Source: an uncultured Lachnospiraceae bacterium (lineage in GTDB: Bacteria; Bacillota; Clostridia; Lachnospirales; Lachnospiraceae). Taken from it: a stretch of DNA of 64,000 nucleotides. This document shows, one piece after another, positions 19,185 to 27,632 of the stretch. The stretch lies in contig CAKRGM010000009.1 in the NCBI GenBank assembly GCA_934330725.1, forward strand, positions 8,242 to 72,241, written 5' to 3'. A model generated the notes under the pieces. It did no database searches and had not been told where the DNA came from. It saw only the letters and a list, made by a program, of their open reading frames with translations. Numbering within the stretch: position 1 is the stretch's first letter; the number at the start of each line of letters is the position of its first letter. Position numbers and translations under genes: made by a program.

Positions 19185-19803
19185 TATAAATCACTCTCGT
19201 TTCTATTAGATTCTTATAAAGTTTGTCAGGATAATAAGAAAAATATGATTCAAGATCTGAAAGTTCTAACCCTACATCATCCATATACCTATAGAGGCGG
19301 TTTTGCAGATCAGTACCCGACATCTCTGAATAGACATCTACATCCTTTAACATATCAAGGAATTGTAATATCACATAATTTTTTTCTGTTATTATAACTT
19401 TAGGCTTTCTTATAATCACACGTGATTTTGCCAGTGAAGTTTCCCGATAATCATTGGTCGCTTTATTTGTCACTATTTCGTATTGCATTGGAACTTGTGT
19501 AGTAAGTCCCATCTGGTTAAAAAACAATAATCCACTGATATACCCGCACCGCTTATTTTTATCCCACAGATATTTATATTCCAGAACTTTTTCAAATGTA
19601 GGCTGTGAACCTGATTTAAATATACTCTTTTTAGGAAGGTAATAAATACCACTATCAAAGCGCTTTACCTTTCCAATGTCCGTTAGTTTTTTAAGCTGTT
19701 GGCGAACATTATTTCCGGACATTCCTTTAATTTGTATATCAGACAGGAAAAAAGGCTCATTTTCTTTATATTTTTCTACAAGGTACTGATATAAATTAAA
19801 CAT
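19168..19803 (-). CDS. AbiEi-like antitoxin (DUF6088 type)
   Basis: A 211-residue protein with an N-terminal winged-helix-like region (MSGNNVRQQLKKLTDIGKV) and the following FDSGIYYLPKK, as in AbiEi/DUF6088 antitoxins that repress their own promoter. Its C-terminal half is unassigned. It precedes the AbiEii-type toxin gene with a 17-base overlap. The ATG at 19803 follows GGAG at eight bases. No phage or integration feature is seen next to the pair, so it appears as an isolated module between the adhesin and the SUF operon. Confidence 0.75.
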   Translation of the reverse strand: MFNLYQYLVEKYKENEPFFLSDIQIKGMSGNNVRQQLKKLTDIGKVKRFDSGIYYLPKKSIFKSGSQPTFEKVLEYKYLWDKNKRCGYISGLLFFNQMGLTTQVPMQYEIVTNKATNDYRETSLAKSRVIIRKPKVIITEKNYVILQFLDMLKDVDVYSEMSGTDLQNRLYRYMDDVGLELSDLESYFSYYPDKLYKNLIETRVIYNGILA

Positions 19804-19928
19804 ATTTTTTCTCCATTAACAAAACTGTGTTTATGCACTTCTTATATGTTATTATATCCATTTTTTTTAAAAATATCAAGATTTTGAAAATAAGGGTAAG
19901 AAAAATCTTGCAATTCAGCCTAAAAAAC

Positions 19929-19953
19929 AAGCAGGGGACATCATCCCCTGCTT
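19929..19953 (-). terminator. Terminator of the SUF operon
   Basis: Perfect ten-base arms AAGCAGGGGA (19929-19938) and TCCCCTGCTT (19944-19953) are followed on the minus strand by a TTGTTTTTT tail, about 50 bases past the sufU stop. Confidence 0.9.
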
Positions 19954-20002
19954 TACTCTTCTAATATCATTATAAGTATTATCAATATGCACTTACCACA
20001 TA

Positions 20003-20431
20003 TTACTTCCCATCCTGCCCAATCTCTTTTAATGTTCTCCATCCAAGAACGGCGCACTTTACTCTTGCCGGCATATCGGATACGCTTCTTAGTATTGAAG
20101 CCTCCTCGAGCTTATCTATCTGCTCTTCGGTTGCTGTCTTTTGAATCATTCCTATGAAGTCATCTGCAAGTTCGAGTGCTTCATCTTTCTTTTTGCCTAT
20201 GATAAGATCCAGCATTATATCTGCCGAAGCCTGTGATATTGCACAGCCTTCGCCAACAAATGCTCCGTCTGTTATTATGCCGTCTTTAAGCTTTAATTCA
20301 AGCGTGATGTCATCCCCGCAGCTTGGATTTTTTCCCTGCAATACTATATCAGGGTTATCAAGTGCGTGCTTATGCAGCGGATGCATGTTGTGTTCAATCA
20401 GTATTTCATTATAAAATGTATTATTTTCCAT
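20003..20431 (-). CDS. sufU: Iron-sulfur cluster assembly scaffold SufU
   Basis: A 142-residue IscU/SufU-type protein. The three conserved cysteines lie in NPSCGDD, GEGCAISQ and VKCAVLGW, as in Gram-positive SufU. In Bacillus subtilis SufU is a zinc protein that accepts sulfur from SufS. It is last in sufCBDSU and overlaps the sufS end by 11 bases, indicating translational coupling. Confidence 0.93.
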   Translation of the reverse strand: MENNTFYNEILIEHNMHPLHKHALDNPDIVLQGKNPSCGDDITLELKLKDGIITDGAFVGEGCAISQASADIMLDLIIGKKKDEALELADDFIGMIQKTATEEQIDKLEEASILRSVSDMPARVKCAVLGWRTLKEIGQDGK

Positions 20432-21647
20432 AGCCCATTTTCTCCCGAATTGTTTTAACGCTTTCTATGAAACGCATTACATCGGATTCAGTATTATAAA
20501 ATGCGATACTTACCCTTGTTGCAGCAGATATTCCAAGATACTGCAGCAATGGCTGTGCACAGTGGTGTCCTGCACGCACTGCGATATTATCCGAATCGAG
20601 TATATATGCTACATCGTGAGGATGGACATCGTCAATTGTAAATGTAATTATGCCGTTGTGCATCAAAGGATCATCAGAACCCAGTATATTAATGTGCGGT
20701 ATTTTTTTCATTTCATTCATGGCAAGTGTTGTAAGTTTTTCTTCCTGTGCCCTTATCGTATCAAATCCCACTTCATTCATAAATCCAATTGCTGCTTCAA
20801 GCCCTGCTGCTCCGGCTGCATTTACAGTTCCGGCTTCAAACTTGTGAGGAAGCTCACTAAATACAGCTCCCTGTCTTGTTACAAAGTCAATCATCTCACC
20901 ACCTGTAAGAAATGGCGGCATATTATCTAACAGCTCTTTCTTTCCATAAAGTACACCGATTCCCATCGGGCCGTACATCTTATGTCCGGAAAAAGCAAAG
21001 AAATCCACGTCCATATCTTTTACATCTACAGGCATATGTGCAACGCTCTGCGCTCCATCAGCAACAATTATTATATCATTTTCATGACATATCTGTGCAT
21101 ATTTTTTTAAATCATTTTTGCAGCCGAGGACATTTGAAATATGTGTCATTGCTACAATCTTTGTTCTGTTTGTTATGCAGCTTCTAAATTTTTCTTCATC
21201 AATTGTTCCATCCGGCTCACATTCAAGATATTTAAGCTGTGCACCTGTCTTTTTGGCAATCTGCTGCCATGGAAGAAGATTGCTGTGATGTTCCATGATA
21301 CTTATAACTATCTCATCTTTTGGCTTTAAAATGCTTCCACCCAGGCTGTATGCAACCAGGTTAAGTCCTTCTGTTGCATTTCTTGTAAATATTATTTCCT
21401 GTGTTGAATCTGCATTTATGAACTTTCTTACACTCTCACGTGCTTCTTCGTATTTTTTTGTTGCCGCCTCACCTAGGCTGTATATTCCTCTTAGCGGATT
21501 GGCATTATATTTTTCATAATACTGCATTTCAGCCCTGATAACACACTCCGGCTTTTGCGCTGTTGCAGCATTATCAAGGTATGCAATATCTTTATATTCA
21601 TCAAATAATTTAAACTGATGTCTGATTTCTTCAATATTATTTTTCAC
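20421..21647 (-). CDS. sufS: Cysteine desulfurase SufS
   Basis: A 408-residue PLP enzyme that releases sulfur from cysteine for Fe-S cluster building. The PLP lysine is in SGHKMYGPMG and the persulfide Cys in RAGHHCAQPLL. Length and order match group II desulfurases. The start is GTG at 21647 after GGGAG; it overlaps sufD by 11 bases. SufU next door is the expected sulfur acceptor. Confidence 0.95.
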   Translation of the reverse strand: MKNNIEEIRHQFKLFDEYKDIAYLDNAATAQKPECVIRAEMQYYEKYNANPLRGIYSLGEAATKKYEEARESVRKFINADSTQEIIFTRNATEGLNLVAYSLGGSILKPKDEIVISIMEHHSNLLPWQQIAKKTGAQLKYLECEPDGTIDEEKFRSCITNRTKIVAMTHISNVLGCKNDLKKYAQICHENDIIIVADGAQSVAHMPVDVKDMDVDFFAFSGHKMYGPMGIGVLYGKKELLDNMPPFLTGGEMIDFVTRQGAVFSELPHKFEAGTVNAAGAAGLEAAIGFMNEVGFDTIRAQEEKLTTLAMNEMKKIPHINILGSDDPLMHNGIITFTIDDVHPHDVAYILDSDNIAVRAGHHCAQPLLQYLGISAATRVSIAFYNTESDVMRFIESVKTIREKMGYGK

Positions 21648-22701
21648 GTTCTTTACGCTCCCTTAAATATTCTGATACTTTATTTCTTGTATCTTCATCA
21701 GGTATCTTACTGTTAATTACTTCTATCTTTGACTCTGCCATCATTTTGTATATCATTTCTTCTTCAATTCCACGGGTCTCTAAATAAAACAGAAGCTCTT
21801 TATCAAGATTACCGATTGTTGCACCATGATTACCTTCAACGTCTTCTTCTGCACACAAAATCAAAGGTATTGTCTGGTTGCGGACATCATCGGAGAGCAG
21901 AAGCACTTCTTCCTTTTCCTCGCCCTTTGAGCCTTTGCATCCACGTTTAAAGTCAATCGTTGCCCTGTAAAGCTTTGATGCATTGTCATCGAGCACCCCT
22001 GTTGCATACATATCACTTGTACTTTTCTTTCCCTTGTGAAGTGCAACATAATTCATATCAAGATGCTGTGCCTCTTTTAGCATATATCCTGTCTTTGCTG
22101 TCATTGCACTGCTATTTCCGACAAGATCAGCCGCGCATCCGATATATGTTTTGCTGCCGCCAAGCACAATGTGTATTACATCAACCGTTGCATTATCAGC
22201 AACATTTGCTCCTATATCACTGAGGCAGGTAAATCCATCGCCGAGTCTTACAAGCTGGACAAGCAGAATATGTGAATTTGACTGTGCATTTATCTTTGTC
22301 TGGACACATGCACTTCCGCCCGCATTATCATCTGATGTATAGTCCATTATAACAGTTACAGTGCTGTTTTCTTTTACATCTATATTCAGACCGTCTGCTG
22401 CATTCACTTTATCTGTATAAGCGTAATCAAGCTTTACCGGTTTTTCCTCATTTACATTTTCTGTTGTCTCAATATTATAAAAGTCTATATTCTTATTATT
22501 GATGAAGTCTTGCATATCCGAGCCCATTCCACCTGGTATTTCCTTAAACTTATCCGCATTACTGTCTGCAGTTTCCTTTACGGATGAAGGAAGTGTCTTT
22601 GAAGTCAGGCAGCCGGCTTTTACATCCGGTTCATCAATAACTGCATCATTCATTTTCAGCCAGTTCCACGTTGGCTGAGGTAAAAGATTTACTTTCATCA
22701 T
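21637..22701 (-). CDS. sufD: Fe-S assembly scaffold component SufD
   Basis: A 354-residue SufD-like protein of the SufBCD complex. The C-terminal core has the family pattern NHGATIGNLDKELLFYLETRG, with the conserved His used at the SufB-SufD interface. It is shorter than many SufD proteins. The ATG overlaps the sufB stop; a second ATG follows at once and either could be used. Confidence 0.9.
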   Translation of the reverse strand: MMKVNLLPQPTWNWLKMNDAVIDEPDVKAGCLTSKTLPSSVKETADSNADKFKEIPGGMGSDMQDFINNKNIDFYNIETTENVNEEKPVKLDYAYTDKVNAADGLNIDVKENSTVTVIMDYTSDDNAGGSACVQTKINAQSNSHILLVQLVRLGDGFTCLSDIGANVADNATVDVIHIVLGGSKTYIGCAADLVGNSSAMTAKTGYMLKEAQHLDMNYVALHKGKKSTSDMYATGVLDDNASKLYRATIDFKRGCKGSKGEEKEEVLLLSDDVRNQTIPLILCAEEDVEGNHGATIGNLDKELLFYLETRGIEEEMIYKMMAESKIEVINSKIPDEDTRNKVSEYLRERKEREK

Positions 22702-24104
22702 CCAATGCTCCCTTCCATCTCAAGCCTTATAAGGTTATTCATTTCAACTGCATATTCCAAAGGAAGCTCCTTAGATACATTGTCTGCAAATCCGTTAACA
22801 ATCATTCCTCTTGCTTCCTCTTCACTCATTCCCCTTGACATAAGATAAAATACAGCTTCGTCACTTATCTTACCGATTTTGGCTTCATGTCCGATATCTG
22901 ATGTATTATTTCTTATATCCATTGCAGGAATCGTATCTGAACGTGATATATCATCAAGCATAAGTGACTGGCATGATACTGAAGACTTACTGCCTGCTGC
23001 ATTTTTATTTACAACAACAGAACTTCTGAATGTACTTATACCGCCATCTTTTGATATTGATTTTGTATTCATATATGATGAAGTATTTGGTGCATTATGA
23101 ACAATCTTTGCACCTGTATCCAGATTCTGTCCCTTTCCTGCAAATGTTATTCCGGTAAATTCAGCTCTTGCGCCTTCTCCGTTCAATATACTCATAGGAT
23201 AAAGGTATGAAACATGTGAGCCAAATGAACCTGAAACCCATTCAATCTTACCGCCTTCTTCAACAAGTGCTCTCTTTGAATTCAGGTTGTACATATTTTT
23301 TGACCAGTTTTCAATAGTTGAATATCTAAGAGTTGCATTTTTCGCAACATATAGTTCAACACATCCGGCATGCAGGTTTGCCACATTATATTTAGGGGCA
23401 GAGCATCCTTCAATAAAATGCAGATATGCTCCTTCTTCCACTATAATAAGTGTATGCTCAAACTGGCCTGCTCCCGGTGCATTCAATCTGAAATATGACT
23501 GAAGCGGTATAGTCACTGAAACATTTTTAGGCACATAAACAAATGAACCTCCTGACCATACTGCTCCATGAAGTGCTGCAAATTTATGGTCTGCAGGCGT
23601 AATAAGCTTCATAAAATGATTACGGACAAGGCCTGCAAATTCGCCATTTAATGCACTTTCCATGTCTGTGTATACAACACCCTGCGATGCAACTTCTTTT
23701 CTTACATTATGGTATACCAGCTCTGAATCATACTGTGCACCTACTCCTGCCAGTGATTTTCTTTCTGCTTTCGGAATTCCAAGCCTTTCAAATGTATTTT
23801 TAATATCATCAGGTACATCAGACCATTTTGCACTCATTGTTGTATTTGGCTTTACATATGTGACAATATTATCCATATCAAGTCCGTCAAGTGCCGGGCC
23901 CCAGTCTGGTACATCCAGCTTATTATATATATCAAGAGAATCAAGTCTGAACTTTCTCATCCATGAAGGATCTTTCTTCTTATCAGATATCTCCTCAACT
24001 ATTTCTTTTGTAAGACCCTTTTGTATTCTGTACGCATCTTTTTCTTCGTCTTTTATATCATAGATACTTCTTTGTACGTCATCCACATAAGTCTTGTTTT
24101 TCAC
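22698..24104 (-). CDS. sufB: Fe-S assembly scaffold SufB
   Basis: A 468-residue SufB with the core GHEAKIGKISDEAVFYLMSRG and the SSYMNTKSISKDGG segment. It assembles the nascent cluster with SufC and SufD. I chose the GTG at 24104, ten bases after AAGGGA, giving a KNKTYVDD start typical of the family; a GTG three codons earlier is too close to that site. It lies between sufC and sufD with an ATGA overlap to sufD. Confidence 0.93.
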   Translation of the reverse strand: MKNKTYVDDVQRSIYDIKDEEKDAYRIQKGLTKEIVEEISDKKKDPSWMRKFRLDSLDIYNKLDVPDWGPALDGLDMDNIVTYVKPNTTMSAKWSDVPDDIKNTFERLGIPKAERKSLAGVGAQYDSELVYHNVRKEVASQGVVYTDMESALNGEFAGLVRNHFMKLITPADHKFAALHGAVWSGGSFVYVPKNVSVTIPLQSYFRLNAPGAGQFEHTLIIVEEGAYLHFIEGCSAPKYNVANLHAGCVELYVAKNATLRYSTIENWSKNMYNLNSKRALVEEGGKIEWVSGSFGSHVSYLYPMSILNGEGARAEFTGITFAGKGQNLDTGAKIVHNAPNTSSYMNTKSISKDGGISTFRSSVVVNKNAAGSKSSVSCQSLMLDDISRSDTIPAMDIRNNTSDIGHEAKIGKISDEAVFYLMSRGMSEEEARGMIVNGFADNVSKELPLEYAVEMNNLIRLEMEGSIG

Positions 24105-24135
24105 AAATATCACATCCCTTCACTTAGTGTGATTT

Positions 24136-24891
24136 TTACGCTTCTTTAATGTATCGTTCAAATCCGTTTTTATTAACATCCTCTATTAATGAGGCATCAC
24201 CTGTTGCAACAACCTTTCCATCACAGATAATATGAGCTGCATCTACATGCAGATATTCAAGTATTCTTGTATTATGTGTAATGATAATAAGAGAACCTTT
24301 TTTATCTTTCTGATATTCATTTACGCCCATTGATACTGTATGAATTGCATCTACATCAAGTCCTGAATCAGTTTCATCAAGAATTGCAAGTGTAGGCTTT
24401 AACATAAGCATCTGTAAAATCTCTGTCTTCTTTTTCTCACCACCTGAGAATCCGACATTCAAGTCTCTTCTTGCATATTCCTTATCCATATTAAGGACTT
24501 CCATTGCCTTTTCAAGTTCCTTATGAAAATCCCAAAGTCTTATAGGATTCTTTGTCTTTTGCTCAAGCGCATTTTTTAAAAATCTTTCAAGGGATATTCC
24601 CGGAACCTCAACAGGACTCTGAAATGACAGAAACATCCCCATTGCAGCCCTCTTATTCGCTGCTTTATCCACAATATCCTGTCCATCGAAAATTATATTT
24701 CCACTTTCTACTTTATATCTTGGGTTTCCCATAAGTGCATATCCAAGTGTTGATTTACCAGCACCATTTGGCCCCATTAGCACATGTGTTTCACCTTTGT
24801 TTACAGTAAGGTTTATCCCATGTAATATCTCTTTATCTTCCGCACTTACATGCAAATCCTTTATCTCTAATATTTTCTTTGAGTTAATCAC
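24136..24891 (-). CDS. sufC: Fe-S assembly ATPase SufC
   Basis: A 251-residue ABC-type ATPase. Walker A is GPNGAGKSTLG, the signature is VGFSGGEKKKTEILQ and Walker B is LAILDETDSGLD. It powers the SufBC2D scaffold. It opens the sufCBDSU operon. The start is GTG at 24891 behind GGGAG at ten bases; no better ATG is available. Confidence 0.95.
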   Translation of the reverse strand: MINSKKILEIKDLHVSAEDKEILHGINLTVNKGETHVLMGPNGAGKSTLGYALMGNPRYKVESGNIIFDGQDIVDKAANKRAAMGMFLSFQSPVEVPGISLERFLKNALEQKTKNPIRLWDFHKELEKAMEVLNMDKEYARRDLNVGFSGGEKKKTEILQMLMLKPTLAILDETDSGLDVDAIHTVSMGVNEYQKDKKGSLIIITHNTRILEYLHVDAAHIICDGKVVATGDASLIEDVNKNGFERYIKEA

Positions 24892-24953
24892 AATTACTGC
24901 ACTCCCTTTCTGTTATCTATAAATAATTTGTGGAAAAACCACAATTTTATACA

Positions 24954-24990
24954 CGACTCTATTATACATATTGTTGATATGTCAAATCAA
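24954..24990 (-). promoter_or_regulatory. Candidate suf promoter with small palindrome
   Basis: On the minus strand TATAAT lies at 24961-24966 with TTGATT 18 bases upstream. The spacer contains the inverted repeat ACATAT-N5-ATATGT (24966-24982), a possible site for an Rrf2/IscR-type regulator. No such regulator gene is in the window. Confidence 0.45.
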
Positions 24991-24994
24991 GTCA

Positions 24995-25030
24995 GCTAAT
25001 TGCGAAACTATCGCCATTAAGTATGTTGTA
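24995..25030. repeat. Remnant of the interspersed repeat
   Basis: AGCTAATTGCGAAACT followed by ATTAAGTA matches the opening of the elements at 134 and 15462. Only about 35 bases are preserved, upstream of sufC. Confidence 0.4.
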
Positions 25031-25050
25031 GGAAAAAGTGTGCTAAGTGA

Positions 25051-25105
25051 AAGCAGGAAGCTGTCAGTGTTCCGTTTTTTTAGTCACACTTCCAGCTTCC
25101 TGCTT
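25051..25105 (-). terminator. Terminator of eno
   Basis: Perfect 13-base arms (25051-25063 and 25093-25105) with a further AGTGT/ACACT inner pair form a long hairpin about 57 bases after the eno stop. T content on either side is moderate. Confidence 0.65.
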
Positions 25106-25161
25106 TTCATTAGTTATTCTTTTGTCAACATATTTCATGGCTCAGCCATGGGATATTTCTA

Positions 25162-26454
25162 CTATTTTACGTTAAATGCACCGAATCCAGGATATACAGC
25201 TGCATCTCCAAGTTCTTCTTCAATTCTTAATAACTGATTGTACTTGGCAACACGTTCTGTTCTACTTGGAGCACCTGTCTTAATCTGGCATGTATTAAGA
25301 GCAACTGCTAAATCAGCAATTGTTGTATCCTCTGTTTCACCTGAACGATGTGATGAAATTGCTGTATAACCAGCTTTGTGAGCCATCTTTATAGCTTCAA
25401 GTGTTTCTGATACAGAACCAATCTGGTTAAGTTTGATAAGGATTGCATTACCGCATCCTAAATCAATACCTTTCTTAAGTCTTTCTGTATTTGTAACAAA
25501 TAAGTCATCACCAACAAGCTGAACCTTGTTTCCTAATTCCTTAGTAAGAAGCTGCCATCCTTCCCAGTCTTCCTCATCAAGAGCATCTTCGATTGAGATA
25601 ATTGGATACTTATCAACAAGCTTCTTCCAATGCTCAATAAGTTCTGCTGATGTGAATTTTGTTCCAGCCTTAGGAAGAACATATTCGCCCTTCTTTGAGC
25701 CTTTCCATTCACTTGATGCTGCATCCATTGCAAGTACGAAATCTTTTCCTGGTTCATATCCTGCAGCCTTAATTGCATCAAGAATATACTGGATTGCTTC
25801 TTCGTCGCTTGCAAGGTTTGGTGCAAAACCACCTTCATCACCAACTGATGTTGCAAGTCCGTTTTTCTTAAGAAGTGCTGCAAGTGCATGGAACACTTCA
25901 CTACACCAGCGAAGACCTTCTTTAAAGCTTGGTGCGCCTGCTGGCATAATCATGAATTCCTGAACATCAACAGTATTTGCTGCATGTGCGCCACCATTTA
26001 AAATGTTCATCATAGGTACTGGAAGACGGTTTCCAGAAATACCGCCAAGGAATCTGTAAAGTGGAATATCAAGTGATATTGAAGCTGCTCTTGCTGCTGC
26101 GATTGAAACTGCAAGAATTGCATTTGCTCCAAGCTTTGACTTATCCTTTGTTCCATCAGCATCTATCATAGCCTTATCAACTGCATAAATATCTGATGCA
26201 TCAATTCCTGTAACTGCTTCATTGATTATTGTATTGATATTTTCAACAGCCTTTGTAACACCTTTGCCAAGGTATTTGTTCTTATCACCATCTCTTAATT
26301 CAAGTGCCTCAAATTCACCTGTTGATGCACCACTTGGTGCTGCACCTCTTCCTACTGTTCCATCAGCTAAATAAACTTCCGCCTCAACTGTAGGATTTCC
26401 TCTTGAATCTATGATTTCCCTTCCAATTACTTTTTCGATCTCCAAATAGCTCAT
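25162..26454 (-). CDS. eno: Enolase
   Basis: A 430-residue glycolytic enzyme converting 2-phosphoglycerate to phosphoenolpyruvate. Family marks include RGNPTVEAEV at the N-terminus, GASTGEFEALELRDGD, the metal-binding SIEDALDEEDW and the C-terminal ISSHRSGETEDTTIADLAV. The ATG at 26454 lies seven bases after AGGAGG; a GTG one codon earlier is too close. Monocistronic, with its own promoter and terminator. Confidence 0.97.
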   Translation of the reverse strand: MSYLEIEKVIGREIIDSRGNPTVEAEVYLADGTVGRGAAPSGASTGEFEALELRDGDKNKYLGKGVTKAVENINTIINEAVTGIDASDIYAVDKAMIDADGTKDKSKLGANAILAVSIAAARAASISLDIPLYRFLGGISGNRLPVPMMNILNGGAHAANTVDVQEFMIMPAGAPSFKEGLRWCSEVFHALAALLKKNGLATSVGDEGGFAPNLASDEEAIQYILDAIKAAGYEPGKDFVLAMDAASSEWKGSKKGEYVLPKAGTKFTSAELIEHWKKLVDKYPIISIEDALDEEDWEGWQLLTKELGNKVQLVGDDLFVTNTERLKKGIDLGCGNAILIKLNQIGSVSETLEAIKMAHKAGYTAISSHRSGETEDTTIADLAVALNTCQIKTGAPSRTERVAKYNQLLRIEEELGDAAVYPGFGAFNVK

Positions 26455-26525
26455 CACAATTCCTCCTGAATTAAATTATTCCCGTAACTGGTACATCTAT
26501 ATTATTATTTACTTGTTACGTGCAT

Positions 26526-26554
26526 TTTATAAATTTTTCTGTAAAATATTTCAA
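26526..26554 (-). promoter_or_regulatory. Promoter of eno
   Basis: TTGAAA (26549-26554) and TATAAA (26526-26531) on the minus strand are 17 bases apart, about 72 bases upstream of the eno start codon. Confidence 0.65.
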
Positions 26555-26561
26555 TTTTTAC

Positions 26562-26673
26562 AAAAAAGGTAACATCCTCACTGGAAGGTGAGTAGTCTTC
26601 CAGTAAAAGTAAAATACTTTTTATGAGGAGTTCCTAAAATGATTTACACACAAAGTTAGGTTTCCCTAACTCT
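26562..26673 (-). ncRNA. Candidate iron-regulated small RNA
   Basis: A strong minus-strand promoter (next entry) reads into about 110 bases with no usable open frame before the eno promoter. The sequence folds into successive hairpins: GTTAGG/CCTAAC (26655-26670), AAAAGTA/TACTTTT (26605-26621) and ACTGGAAG/CTTCCAGT (26580-26604), the last competing with CTCAC/GTGAG (26577-26592). A six-T run ends it at 26562-26567. That run lies 12 bases from the hairpin base, so the terminator is not canonical. The alternative is a long leader for eno. Confidence 0.4.
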
Positions 26674-26707
26674 CTGACATAATAACATTAGTTAAGACTA
26701 ATTTCAA
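26655..26707 (-). promoter_or_regulatory. Orphan promoter with two DtxR-like iron boxes
   Basis: TTGAAA (26702-26707) and TATTAT (26679-26684) are exactly 17 bases apart on the minus strand. The spacer is filled by the box ATTAGT-TAAG-ACTAAT (26687-26702). A second box, GTTAGG-TTTC-CCTAAC (26655-26670), covers the predicted start of transcription. The same palindrome lies at feoA, dtxR, the ABC exporter and DUF3793. Confidence 0.6.
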
Positions 26708-26762
26708 TGTCTGCTATGGCGCATAAATTCTCAATAATGTTTTCAGCATCTTGTTTTAAGTA

Positions 26763-27506
26763 TTATTTTTTCTTTCCCTGTGCAGCAACTGCATTCATTT
26801 TTTCTTTGATAAGTTCCTGATTGCCTATATATTCTTTTTTAATAAATTTGCCATTATCATCGAATTCGTAGACAAGTGGAACACCTGTAGGAATATTTAC
26901 ATTTACGATTTCTTCTTCAGAAAGATCTTCAAAATATTTAACCAGCGCCCTGATTGAATTACCATGTGCTGCAACAATCACACGTTTTCCGGCCTGCATA
27001 TCTTTTAAAATATTATTTTCATAGAAAGGAATTACTCTTGCAATTGTATCCTTAAGACTTTCAGCCAGTGGAAGCTTTTCATTCTTTTCATTACGGTACT
27101 GTTCCTGACGGGCAGGATTTCTGTCATCTGTCTCTTCAAGTGCAGGTGGCTGCACGTCAAATGACCTTCTCCATATTTTCACCTGGTCTTCCCCATACTT
27201 CTGTGCTGTTTCAGACTTGTTAAGACCCTGTAACGCTCCATAATGGCGCTCATTTAAATGCCAGTCCTTAATAACAGGCAGCCATGCTCTGTCCATATTA
27301 TCAAGAACAAAATTAAGCGTATGTATTGCTCTTTTCAAATATGATGTGTAACAGATATCAAAATCATATCCTGCTTCCTTTAACACTTTTCCCGCTTCTT
27401 TTGCTTCCTCGCAGCCTTTTTCAGACAACTCTACATCTGTCCATCCTGTAAAAAGATTTTCTTTATTCCACAGACTTTCTCCGTGACGAATTAATACTAA
27501 CTTCAT
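26763..27506 (-). CDS. gpmA: 2,3-bisphosphoglycerate-dependent phosphoglycerate mutase
   Basis: A 247-residue glycolytic mutase interconverting 3- and 2-phosphoglycerate. The phosphohistidine is in LIRHGESLWN, followed by LFTGWTDVELSEKG and the second catalytic histidine in VAAHGNSIRALVKYF. Length is standard for the cofactor-dependent form. The ATG at 27506 follows AGGAGATGATTGA. It lies upstream of eno, the next glycolytic step, but a separate promoter region divides them. Confidence 0.96.
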   Translation of the reverse strand: MKLVLIRHGESLWNKENLFTGWTDVELSEKGCEEAKEAGKVLKEAGYDFDICYTSYLKRAIHTLNFVLDNMDRAWLPVIKDWHLNERHYGALQGLNKSETAQKYGEDQVKIWRRSFDVQPPALEETDDRNPARQEQYRNEKNEKLPLAESLKDTIARVIPFYENNILKDMQAGKRVIVAAHGNSIRALVKYFEDLSEEEIVNVNIPTGVPLVYEFDDNGKFIKKEYIGNQELIKEKMNAVAAQGKKK

Positions 27507-27520
27507 TCAATCATCTCCTA

Positions 27521-27567
27521 AATAAAAATTTTAGCGCGAGTTTGTTATATCTAACTCACGCTAAAAT
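27521..27567 (-). terminator. Hairpin with T tail directly before the gpmA ribosome binding site
   Basis: Fifteen-base arms (27528-27542 and 27553-27567, one mismatch) are followed on the minus strand by TTTTTATTT. It lies 66 bases after the P1B ATPase stop and only two to three bases before the gpmA AGGAG. A TTGACA (27590-27595) upstream suggests gpmA transcription may begin before it. Confidence 0.7.
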
Positions 27568-27632
27568 GATAAATTCTTTAATTGAACTCTGTCAATACTA
27601 ATATGTTCTTTTGAGAATTTTTGACTTAGTAA

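Noticed and set aside
26634..26659. Tiny plus-strand frame with a GAGGAG site upstream
   Set aside because: It codes for only six residues and opposes the promoter found there.
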